NCBI GenBank assembly: GCA_905182375.1
Contig: CAJJBF010000007.1
Span: 124,001-188,000 of the forward strand
Reading direction: 5' to 3'
DNA length: 64,000 nucleotides
Origin: Flammeovirgaceae bacterium UBA4465
GTDB lineage: Bacteria; Bacteroidota; Bacteroidia; Cytophagales; Cyclobacteriaceae
Numbering within the stretch: position 1 is the stretch's first letter; each line of letters opens with the position of its first letter. The notes under the pieces were generated by a model. It saw only the letters and a program-made list of their open reading frames with translations. It had not been told where the DNA came from and ran no database searches. Position numbers and translations under genes: made by a program. Below are positions 38,159 through 46,509 of the stretch, piece after piece.

Positions 38159-40478
38159 ATGGATAATATATTCTTACTTATGGTAGTGGCCTTGGTTTTT
38201 CTTGCCATTGCAGACTTGATCGTGGGCGTAAGTAATGACGCAGTGAATTTCTTGAATTCTGCCCTTGGTTCAAAAGCACTTTCCTTTAGAACGATCATGA
38301 TCTTGGCAAGTCTAGGCATTGCGTTCGGAGCCATCTTCTCGAGTGGCATGATGGAAGTGGCGCGTAAGGGAATTTTTAATCCAGGAGAATTTATGTTCGA
38401 TGAAATTATGTTCATCTTCATGGCGGTCATGATTACCGATATTCTATTGTTAGATTTTTTCAATTCATTGGGCATGCCTACCTCAACGACAGTCTCCATT
38501 GTCTTTGAATTATTAGGAGCTTCCGTAGCTATGGCCCTAATCAAAATCAGTGCTGATGGAGGTGAATTTGCGGATTTGATTATCTATATCAATACCTCTA
38601 AAGCCGTTCAAATTATTTTTGGTATCCTACTCTCGGTGGTGGTGGCCTTCTCTGTAGGTGCACTCGTGCAGTGGATCTCTCGATTGTTATTGTCCTATCA
38701 TTATGAGAAAAAGGCAAAATGGATCGGTGCTTTATTTGGAAGTATTGCCCTTACCGCAATCACCTACTTTATCTTATTAAAAGGAATTAAGGGTACCTCA
38801 TATGCTGGGCAAAGTTTTGAATTATTGGGAGGTGAGACCATCAAAAGTTTTTTAACGAATCAAATATTTCTCATCATTATTGTCAGTTTGACTTTGTGGT
38901 ATTTTCTTTCTTTATTATTCATTAAAAAGCTTAAAATAAATATATACAAAGTTATCATTGGTGTCGGCACCTTTGCCTTAGCACTTGCCTTTGCAGGAAA
39001 CGATTTGGTGAATTTCATTGGTGTGCCAATAGCCGCATGGCAGTCCTACGAAGCTTGGGTAATATCGGGTGTACCTGCCCATGAATTTAGCATGCAAGTG
39101 CTGGATGCTAAAGTACCCACCCCTACGCTCTTCTTATTTATTGCCGGTATCATTATGGTGTTGACCTTATGGTTTTCAAGTAAAGCTAAATTAGTAGTAA
39201 AAACCTCCATTGATTTATCCAATCAAGGAGAAATTAAAGAACGTTTCCAGCCCAATTGGGTATCCAGAGGGTTTGTGCGCTTTGCCATGGGGATGTCAAC
39301 GTTTTATCAAAAGTACTCCCAGAAACTCTTCAAAATAAAATCGAAGCGCAATTTGAAAAGCCCACCATTTACTTAGTCAAAGATAAAACACTAGAATTCC
39401 TGCATTCTGATATGGTCCGGGCGGCCGTCAATCTGATGGTGGCAGGGGTTTTAATTTCAATAGCAACCTCTTACAAATTACCTCTTTCTACCACTTATGT
39501 GACCTTCATGGTTGCCATGGGCTCTTCCTTAGCGGATCGAGCTTGGGGACGTGAAAGCGCCGTCTACAGAGTAGCCGGAGTATTAAATGTTATTGGTGGA
39601 TGGTTTTTTACGGCGCTTGTTGCTTTTTCAGCTGCCGGTGTTATCGCTTATTTAATCAATTTAGGGGGTCCTGACGGCCATTGCTGTTTTACTCTTTATT
39701 GTACTCTTAAATTTTGGTTCGAATTATATTATCTCGCGTTATAAAATCGAAAGAAATCAATGCAGAAGACCGATTGAAAAAAGCGGAAAGCAGTTCGGTT
39801 CAAGGTGTCATTACTGAAAGCGCAGCGAATATCGCCAATGTAGTCAAGCGAGGTAATCGAATCTATACCAATGCCATGCATGGTCTCGCTGAACATGATT
39901 TGGAATTACTCAAAAAGAATAAAAAACAAATTGTCAAACTTTCTGCTGAGGTAGATGAATTGAGTGATAATGTGTTTTACTTCATTAAAAATTTGGACGA
40001 ATCGAGCTTAAGTGCGAGCAACTTCTATCTCAACATATTGGGATATCTCCAAGATATGACCCAATCACTTGAGTATATCTCTAAAGTCAGCCACAAGCAT
40101 GTTAACAATAATCATAAAAAATTAACCCCTACGCAAACCAAAGAGCTTAAAGATTTAGACGATCGTTTTGAAACTTTCTTCATTAATATCATCAATGCCT
40201 TTAGGACAGAATCCTTTGAAGAAGTTGGTGTAATTTTAAATAGAAAAACTGAATTGATCAATTCAGTTTCCGACAAAATCAATAAGCAAATTGAACGAAC
40301 CAGGGCAGATGAATCGAGTCCAAAAAATACAACTTTATATTTTAGCTTGTTAATAGAAACCAAAGATTTATTGAATGCAACCATGAGCATATTAGATGAA
40401 TATTATAGTTCGTATGACAAATCAGCGTCAAACTTCTCCTCATGGCTAAAAAAGATAAGCCTACTTGATTTTAAATAA
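38159..40478 (+). pseudogene. PiT-family inorganic phosphate transporter with PhoU-like C-terminus, three frameshifts
   Basis: Four frame segments make one long transporter of about 770 residues. The N-part has DLIVGVSNDAVNFLNSALG and a repeat near 39000 (AGNDLVNFIGVPIAAW), the duplicated signature of PiT phosphate/cation symporters. Frame changes occur at the A-run 39309-39312 (one base missing), the G-run 39664-39668 (one extra) and the A-run 39743-39746 (one extra). Between them are KVLPETLQNKIEAQFEKP, VLTAIAVLLFIVLLNFG and KSKEINAEDRLKKAES in the proper order. The last 240 residues form a helical PhoU-like domain, as in many Bacteroidota PiT proteins. Each indel is in a homopolymer, so sequencing error is as likely as loss of function. 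Confidence 0.8.
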
Positions 40479-40799
40479 GCTGACTCTCGAAGAATACTCT
40501 TTTTCATCTTCTCGATTGAGGAGTTATTCATATGAATTCCTCAGGTAATAGTTACGGAATTTTCGCTATTCTTGATGTACAACCTAACTACATCAAAAAT
40601 GTAATCGTTTTATTTTAACATAAAATGGTCAAATTGGACTCTTGTCCATAATTATACAAATCGAAATGATCAATTTCCAACGTAGTCCAAACTCAATCTC
40701 TCTTAAAATAAAGAGGCGTCAAGTAATTAGTTAATTTTGTATTAATCGTAAAATCCTACTCATTTCATAAGCCTTTTAAGTAATTTAGTTAACTAAATC
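40479..40799. other. AT-rich intergenic region with small palindromes
   Basis: This 321-base region separates the phosphate transporter from the symporter pair. It holds an imperfect palindrome at 40517-40542 centred on ATTCATATGAAT, a small hairpin TGGAC-TCTT-GTCCA near 40635-40648, and a -7-like element at 40732-40739. No ORF or RNA gene is evident. Confidence 0.4.
40732..40739 (+). promoter_or_regulatory. Possible -7 element for symporter pair
   Basis: TAATTTTG matches the Bacteroidota -7 consensus TAnnTTTG and lies 60 bases before the proposed TTG start at 40800. A -33 TTTG at the usual 17-23 base spacing is missing, so it is weak. Confidence 0.3.
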
Positions 40800-41315
40800 T
40801 TGAGTCTGTTGAAGCTAAAAGTTGATGCGTTTTTATTGGTGGGTCTGATTTTTTTGACGCTTGTTGTTCTTTATTTTTTGATAACAACACCTGAAGTCTC
40901 TTATTATCAAACGTTACACTCAGAGTTCAATGGTCTGATGATCTCAGGTAGAACTGCGAATGATCATTCTTCTTATAGCTTTATTTTCTGTTTTGGAATG
41001 ATCTGGGTCTATTTAGGAAGTCTTTTGTTGTCTACCAGACATCTAATTAAACAAAAGCGTAAGAACATTCAAATCGTAATGACCTGCTTTTGTTTGGTCT
41101 ATTTATGCCTACTTGGATTATTGATTTTTTCAAAGGATCTCAACCTTCAATCTTTTTATTTTGGTTTCCCAAGATCAACCGCAGTGATGCTATATTTAAT
41201 TGGATTTTCCCCTTTATCCCTATCATACATCTATATCCGTTATTTTGAAACTCTCATAATAACTGAAGCATCTTTCAAAAGTTTTCAAAATTTCATAAAG
41301 TCTCAAGATAAATAA
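40800..41315 (+). CDS. Small four-helix membrane protein upstream of SSS symporter
   Basis: A 171-residue hydrophobic protein with four predicted membrane segments (about residues 9-29, 61-81, 92-110 and 126-146). The start is TTG at 40800, because an in-frame TAA lies two codons upstream and no ATG is available. Its stop is one base before the TTG of the SSS symporter, so the two are translated together. No family is recognised. Small membrane partners are known for some sodium symporters, which makes an accessory role reasonable but unproven. Confidence 0.6.
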   Translation: MSLLKLKVDAFLLVGLIFLTLVVLYFLITTPEVSYYQTLHSEFNGLMISGRTANDHSSYSFIFCFGMIWVYLGSLLLSTRHLIKQKRKNIQIVMTCFCLVYLCLLGLLIFSKDLNLQSFYFGFPRSTAVMLYLIGFSPLSLSYIYIRYFETLIITEASFKSFQNFIKSQDK

Positions 41316-41316
41316 T

Positions 41317-42798
41317 TTGGAAGCATTTAGAAACCCCATCATTCTCGGCTTTGTAGCCGCTTATATGCTTTTAACTGTTTTAGTTGGTATTTGGGCCCTT
41401 CGAAAAACCAAATCCACTCAGGATTTCTTTATGGCTGGAAGAGACTTGGGCATCATGGTTACTGGATTTGCTGTTTTTTCAAGTCTCTTGAGCGGCTTTG
41501 GATTCGTAGGTGGCCCTGCCCTAGTATACAAAATGGGAATGAGTTCAGTATGGATGTTTGTCTGCGTGATCATGGGATTTAATTTATCCTTTTTTTTACT
41601 CGCGAAACGTTTGAGATTGTTTGCTGAAATTGGCAATCCCATCTCTCTGCCCGATGTGGTTAGATTGAGATATGACAATGCTTTTACTCAAGGACTCATG
41701 GCTTTAGCTATTATCTTAGGTGTATTAGGTTATTTAGCCACGCAGATATTAGCAATGTCCATTGTGCTGCAAGAAATATTAAATGCGTCTAGTTTCATTG
41801 AATACATAAGTATCGGCTACTGCATGCTCATTTCATGTTCTATTTTAGTTTTTTACAGTATTACGGGAGGTATTGTTGCCTCAGTTTATACTGATCTGGT
41901 CCAAGGCGCTATTATGATATTTGGTGCTATATTGATTTTTTTTAGTGTCCTCAATTTATTTGAAGGGGGCTTTCAAGAGATCAGCCAAATCATCGGTCAA
42001 GACGATGCCGGAGCGATTGGACCTTGGGGTACTTTAGGTACCATGGGCTCCTTGTCGTGGCTATTTGTTTTCATGATGGGTGGAGCAGGCCAACCACATG
42101 TGATTACTAAGATGATGATGTACAAAAACATCTCAGACGCAAAATATATTTTGCCTACTTCGATTATTGGTTATTTTTTTTCAGCTCTTTTATGGTTGTC
42201 GATTGGTTTAGCCATGAGAGCGCTGGTAATCAGTGGTATGCACTCTGAATTATCAAATGCAGATATGGCGGCTTCAGTATATTTACAATATTATACTAAT
42301 CCAATATTGGCAGGTCTTGTTTTCGCTGGTCTTTTCGCAGCGATCATGTCTACCGCGGATGCCTTTCTAAATATTGGTACGGCGGCCATTATGCATGATC
42401 TTCCTAATGCCATTGGCATTAAAATTAAAAATGATCTCTTTTGGGCACGCGTAGTTACTTTCATATTAACCGTAATTGCGGCCCTATTTGCTCGTTATTC
42501 AGGAGATTTAGTGGCTATTTTAGGCGCTTTTGGTTGGGGTACTTTTGCTGCAGCCATTGTACCTGTAGTAGTCATTGGATTTAATTGGAAACGTGCCACA
42601 CCTTTAGCCGCTAATGTGTGCATTATAACAAGTCTATTGATCAATTTTAGTGTGAAAATACTAGATATCAAGGTTCCCTATGCCATTGATATAGGCGCTA
42701 TATCACTCATTACTTCCATGCTTTTATTTGTAAGTATCTCGCTTCTGTCTAAAAAGCCTTTTATCAACAAGAACGTTGAAGCAGCTATGGACTTATAA
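41317..42798 (+). CDS. Sodium:solute symporter (SSS family)
   Basis: A 493-residue transporter with about 13 membrane helices. It begins with TTG one base after the small membrane gene. SSS hallmarks: DFFMAGRDLGIMVTGFAVFSS-type segment in helix 2, the YSITGGIVASVYTDLVQGAIM segment of helix 6, and MSTADAFLNIGTAAIMHD in helix 9. It takes up a solute with Na+, likely a monocarboxylate, amino acid or similar, but the substrate cannot be told. A TetR-type regulator follows on the opposite strand, its 3' end 11 bases away. Confidence 0.9.
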   Translation: MEAFRNPIILGFVAAYMLLTVLVGIWALRKTKSTQDFFMAGRDLGIMVTGFAVFSSLLSGFGFVGGPALVYKMGMSSVWMFVCVIMGFNLSFFLLAKRLRLFAEIGNPISLPDVVRLRYDNAFTQGLMALAIILGVLGYLATQILAMSIVLQEILNASSFIEYISIGYCMLISCSILVFYSITGGIVASVYTDLVQGAIMIFGAILIFFSVLNLFEGGFQEISQIIGQDDAGAIGPWGTLGTMGSLSWLFVFMMGGAGQPHVITKMMMYKNISDAKYILPTSIIGYFFSALLWLSIGLAMRALVISGMHSELSNADMAASVYLQYYTNPILAGLVFAGLFAAIMSTADAFLNIGTAAIMHDLPNAIGIKIKNDLFWARVVTFILTVIAALFARYSGDLVAILGAFGWGTFAAAIVPVVVIGFNWKRATPLAANVCIITSLLINFSVKILDIKVPYAIDIGAISLITSMLLFVSISLLSKKPFINKNVEAAMDL

Positions 42799-42809
42799 AA
42801 GACTTGTTT

Positions 42810-43442
42810 TTAGGCTTTTACTACTTCTGAAACTGAAAATTTTATGATTTCAATATATTCATGGTAGCCCTTTTCCGTCATTAAGGGGATAGCATTACTC
42901 CATAAAATATCAAGTTGAGAGGGGCTATCTCTAAAGGTATCCGCTGTCATTAAACTATAGGTCTTCCAAAATACACTGATCATCCATATGGTACGAATGA
43001 AATAAGCATAATTAATTTTTTCATTTTCAGGTTTCAATCTACCTGTCTTTATATAATAATTAATTAATAATTTTGCGTCTCGAAATCTTTTCCGCGTGAT
43101 GATACGATAACTCTTTGTGATTTCGGGGAAAGTTTTGAATATGTATTGTAGGTTATTATAGTAGAAATGGTATTTCGCCTGTATCTGGCTATAACTTTTG
43201 AAAATTTCCTCAAAATGATACAGCGTAATATAGCCGCTTGGCATAATATCTATAGAAGTCTCCTGTATTAACTGATGTTGAATGGCTTTTAATAAATCTG
43301 TCTTTTTTGTAAAATAATAAGTGAGATTTCCAGGACTAATTGATAAGCTATCGGCAATTTGTTTAATGCTCACATCATGAAACCCTTTTTCATTAAATAG
43401 CTTAAGTGCCCGATCTATTATTTCTTGTCTCCTTCTACTCAT
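42810..43442 (-). CDS. TetR/AcrR-family transcriptional regulator
   Basis: A 210-residue regulator with the N-terminal DNA-binding domain RQEIIDRALKLFNEKGFHD-VSIKQIADSLSISPGNLTYYFTKK (residues about 4-50); the final part is the recognition helix with the common GNLTYYF pattern. The remaining 150 residues form the ligand-binding/dimer domain, unassigned. It is convergent with the SSS symporter and divergent from the basic-tailed gene at 43570. The inverted repeat in front of the acyl-CoA dehydrogenase, about 1.1 kb away, is a candidate operator for a TetR-type dimer, though nothing links it to this protein directly. Confidence 0.85.
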   Translation of the reverse strand: MSRRRQEIIDRALKLFNEKGFHDVSIKQIADSLSISPGNLTYYFTKKTDLLKAIQHQLIQETSIDIMPSGYITLYHFEEIFKSYSQIQAKYHFYYNNLQYIFKTFPEITKSYRIITRKRFRDAKLLINYYIKTGRLKPENEKINYAYFIRTIWMISVFWKTYSLMTADTFRDSPSQLDILWSNAIPLMTEKGYHEYIEIIKFSVSEVVKA

Positions 43443-43569
43443 CCTTACAAAGAAATTAAATAAAAATTAAAGACATAAAATTTTTTGAAAAGATATAGTT
43501 TTTTACGCATTTTTAGCCGGAAGTCCATACATGTCCTTTAAATTAGTGGTATTATATGCCATCTAAGCC

Positions 43570-44435
43570 ATGAGATTAAGCTCACTATCGAGAAAATTAA
43601 AATTAAAACCTTCAGAACTAGAGCTCTTTTATGAAAATAAAGGAATCGAATTACTGGCCTCTAGCAATTCTAAACTTAGTGACGAGGAAATAAAAATTGC
43701 CCTGGAGTATTATGATTTTCAAGAAGAGGAAGAAGAAGTTGTCGTTGCTAATTCTGATCACCTAGCTCAGTCAAGCGATCACGAACCTATTATTTTCCAA
43801 GATCTGGAAATAAAATCGAATGCAGAGGATACCGTGGCCCTCGATATCGAAGAGGTCAAACTAGAAGATGTCGAAATAATTGAGGTGAAAGAAAAACTAA
43901 AACCCCTCAATGACGATGACTTAAGAGTGAGAAAGAAATAGTAAAAACATCAGATGCCGATGATTTAATCAAGAAAATTGATGAGAATATTGAAGTCATC
44001 AAGGCTCCAGTAATCAAACTTAAAGGACTTACGGTTAAGGGTAAAATTGAGTTAACTCCCGAAAAAGTAAAAGAGGAATCATCCATTGTAGCAAAAAAAA
44101 TATCTATCAACTCTCATAACTCCAAAACAAAAAAGATTACTTATAATTCATTCAATCCCTTAGATGAAGTTCGAAAAAAGGAGGCTAAAAAAGAGCGTGA
44201 ACTCAGAAAAAAAAGAGCGGATCAACTGAAAAAAGAAAAAAGAGCGCGGTACTTAAAAGAACATCCCCCACGCAAGGAGCCGTTAAAAAAGAAGTTAAAC
44301 AAAAAACCCAAAAAAACATCTACGGTTCATATGAACGTGCCTGCGCCAACTAATAAACCATATCAATCAGCAGTCATCCCTCAAAAGAAACCTAATTTAT
44401 TTCAGCGTATTTGGCAGTGGTTAAACACTTACTGA
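43570..44435 (+). pseudogene. Acidic-then-basic hypothetical protein, frameshifted at about 43924
   Basis: The first frame gives 123 residues: an N-terminal helix-turn-helix-like module (SLSRKLKLKPSELELFYENK, similar in layout to small IF-2 N-like modules), then an acidic segment. It stops soon after 43921. In the frame that is one base shorter the sequence stays open with SEKEIVKTSDADDLIKKIDEN, a KEKRARYLKE-type basic coiled region and a C-terminus ending FQRIWQWLNTY before TGA at 44433-44435. One A missing from the TTAA(A)G at 43923-43925 would make a single protein of about 288 residues. Function is unknown; the Lys/Arg/Glu-rich tail suggests nucleic-acid or ribosome contact. Confidence 0.65.
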
Positions 44436-44542
44436 TTGTTTTAATAAGTTCCTCATCAATTTTATTTTCCTCCTGAAGCGAAGTAATCCTATCACTTGCT
44501 AAATAAATCACCCAGATGGCACCTCTTTTTTTTTAATTATAC

Positions 44543-44591
44543 GCTGCATGCATAACAATATTGATTATATTTGAAATGTTATGCATGCAGC
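44543..44591. repeat. Perfect 15-bp inverted repeat upstream of acyl-CoA dehydrogenase
   Basis: GCTGCATGCATAACA (44543-44557) is repeated as its exact reverse complement TGTTATGCATGCAGC (44577-44591), with a 19-base spacer. Each arm itself contains the palindrome TGCATGCA. The spacer contains the -7 element TATATTTG, so regulator binding to the arms would sit on the promoter. It could instead form a hairpin in RNA. An operator is the more natural reading. Confidence 0.7.
44566..44573 (+). promoter_or_regulatory. -7 element of acyl-CoA dehydrogenase promoter
   Basis: TATATTTG is an exact TAnnTTTG match inside the spacer of the inverted repeat, 43 bases before the ATG at 44616. Transcription would start near 44580, within the right arm. 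No clear -33 TTTG is seen; activation or another sigma factor contact may compensate. Confidence 0.45.
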
Positions 44592-44615
44592 ATGTTATTT
44601 AAATACCCAATAGAA

Positions 44616-46415
44616 ATGGAAAAGACATTAGAAAAGAACATTGTTAAAGGCGGAGGATTTTTATTCAACCATCCTCATTTTTCGGAAATATTTATCCCTG
44701 AAGAATTTAATGATGAACAAAAAATGATGGCTAAGGCCACACAAGATTTTATTGACAAAGAAGTATTTCCATTTGTCGAAAGAATAGATGCCTTAGAGGA
44801 AGGACTTATGCCTTCAATCATGACCAAAGCGGGAGAGTTGGGTCTTTTAGGAGTATGTATTCCTGAACAATATGGTGGTTTAGGTATGAGTTTTAATACG
44901 GGTATGTTAATTGCTGATATCGTCGCATCCACGGGATCATTTACTACTGCATTTGGAGCCCATACGGGAATTGGAACTTTACCTATTTTATATTATGGTG
45001 ATGACACTCAAAAACAAAAATATTTGCCCAGACTCTCATCTGGTGAATGGAAAGCTTGTTATTGTCTCACGGAACCTGATTCGGGGTCTGATGCAAATGC
45101 TGCAAAAACAAAAGCTGTGTTGTCTGAGGACAAGCAGTATTATTTTATATCTGGTCAGAAAATGTGGATTTCAAATGCTGGATTTGCTGATTTATTTATT
45201 GTTTTTGCTAAAATTGAAGACGATAAGAATCTTACCGCATTTATCGTGGAAAAATCCTTTGGAGGAATCACCATGAATGATGAAGAACGAAAAATGGGAA
45301 TAAAGGGATCTTCTACCCGTCAAGTATTTTTTAACGAGACAAAAGTGCCCGTTGAAAATATGCTTTCAAATCGTCAAAACGGATTTAAAATTGCCGTAAA
45401 TATTTTAAACATAGGTAGAATTAAATTGGGTTGTGGAGTGATTAACGCTTGTAAACAAATTGCAAATCAATCAACCCAATATGCCAATGATAGAAAACAA
45501 TTTGGTGTATCCATTTCTTCATTTGGTGCTATCAAGCAAAAATTGTCTCAAATGGCCGCCAAAACCTTTGGTATCGAATCCGCTTCTTATCGTGCGGGTC
45601 AAAACATCGATGATCAAGTTGATGTTTTAATAGCACAAGGACGCCCAGAGCATGAAGCCAAACTGCAAGGCGTTGAACAATTCGCTATTGAAGCAGCCAT
45701 CATAAAAGTACATGGATCTGATGTTTTGAATGAAATTGCTGACCAAGGCGTTCAGGTGTATGGCGGTATGGGATTTTCAGAAGAAGCTCCCATGGCTCGG
45801 GCTTACAGGGATGCTCGGATTGCTAAGATTTACGAGGGTACCAATGAAATAAATAGAATGCTTTTGGTAGGAATGATTGTTAAAAAAATTGCTAAAGGCG
45901 AATTTAATTTAAATGATGAACTTGATTTCTTCAATACAGGGATGATCCATAAGGATACTTTTGATGCTGCTCCGCTTTCGAAGGAATACAAAGCGATTAA
46001 GAATCTCAAAAAAACAACCTTAATGATAACGAGCAAAGCGCTCGAAATTTATGGCGCCAAAATCAATGAAGAACAGGAGGTCCTCATAAATATTTCAGAG
46101 ATGGTTATTGAAACTTACGTTGCCGAATCTACTTTACTCAGAACCTTAAAGTTGATTGATCAATCTGGAGCAAATTCAGCCGAATTATTCATAAATCTCA
46201 CCAAACTATACCTATATGATGCGGTCAGAAAGTCCAAAAATGCAGGTTATGAAGCCTTGGCTTGCATGATAGGTGATGAGGCTCATTTGAGCTCATTATT
46301 GAAAGTCATGGATCTATTAACCGCCTATAATCATTTGAATACAAGTAGGCTTTCTCGGGATATTGCAGATGAGATGATTCTGCAAAATAAATTTCCTTAC
46401 ACACTCTATCCTTAA
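44616..46415 (+). CDS. Acyl-CoA dehydrogenase, long (VLCAD-like) form
   Basis: A 599-residue flavoenzyme performing the first step of fatty-acid beta-oxidation. The ATG at 44616 was chosen over the upstream frame opening at 44571, which lies inside the inverted repeat. Features: CYCLTEPDSGSDANA and MWISNAGFADL (FAD-contacting strands), RKQFGVSISSFGAIKQKL, and the catalytic Glu in KIYEGTNEINRMLL (about residue 424). A 160-residue helical C-terminal extension beyond the normal 400-residue domain places it in the very-long-chain type class. Partner thiolase and hydratase genes are not adjacent. Confidence 0.93.
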   Translation: MEKTLEKNIVKGGGFLFNHPHFSEIFIPEEFNDEQKMMAKATQDFIDKEVFPFVERIDALEEGLMPSIMTKAGELGLLGVCIPEQYGGLGMSFNTGMLIADIVASTGSFTTAFGAHTGIGTLPILYYGDDTQKQKYLPRLSSGEWKACYCLTEPDSGSDANAAKTKAVLSEDKQYYFISGQKMWISNAGFADLFIVFAKIEDDKNLTAFIVEKSFGGITMNDEERKMGIKGSSTRQVFFNETKVPVENMLSNRQNGFKIAVNILNIGRIKLGCGVINACKQIANQSTQYANDRKQFGVSISSFGAIKQKLSQMAAKTFGIESASYRAGQNIDDQVDVLIAQGRPEHEAKLQGVEQFAIEAAIIKVHGSDVLNEIADQGVQVYGGMGFSEEAPMARAYRDARIAKIYEGTNEINRMLLVGMIVKKIAKGEFNLNDELDFFNTGMIHKDTFDAAPLSKEYKAIKNLKKTTLMITSKALEIYGAKINEEQEVLINISEMVIETYVAESTLLRTLKLIDQSGANSAELFINLTKLYLYDAVRKSKNAGYEALACMIGDEAHLSSLLKVMDLLTAYNHLNTSRLSRDIADEMILQNKFPYTLYP

Positions 46416-46485
46416 TTTAGCAAAAGGTATTTTTTATCTGTTCATAAATTACCCAGCTAAATATTTTTAAATGGAGTAAAGCCCC

Positions 46486-46493
46486 TACTTTTG
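46486..46493 (+). promoter_or_regulatory. Possible -7 element for the 46510 gene
   Basis: TACTTTTG matches TAnnTTTG and would start transcription about 10 bases before the ATG, giving a very short leader. There is no obvious -33 TTTG at proper spacing. Confidence 0.35.
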
Positions 46494-46509
46494 TGGAATA
46501 CTTTTATAT

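Noticed and set aside
38149-38544. Minus-strand ORF opposite the PiT transporter
   Set aside because: It is the shadow of the highly conserved N-terminal PiT repeat, with low-complexity content.
44571-44615. Earlier start of the acyl-CoA dehydrogenase gene
   Set aside because: The codons lie inside the inverted repeat and promoter spacer, and the family begins near the ATG at 44616.
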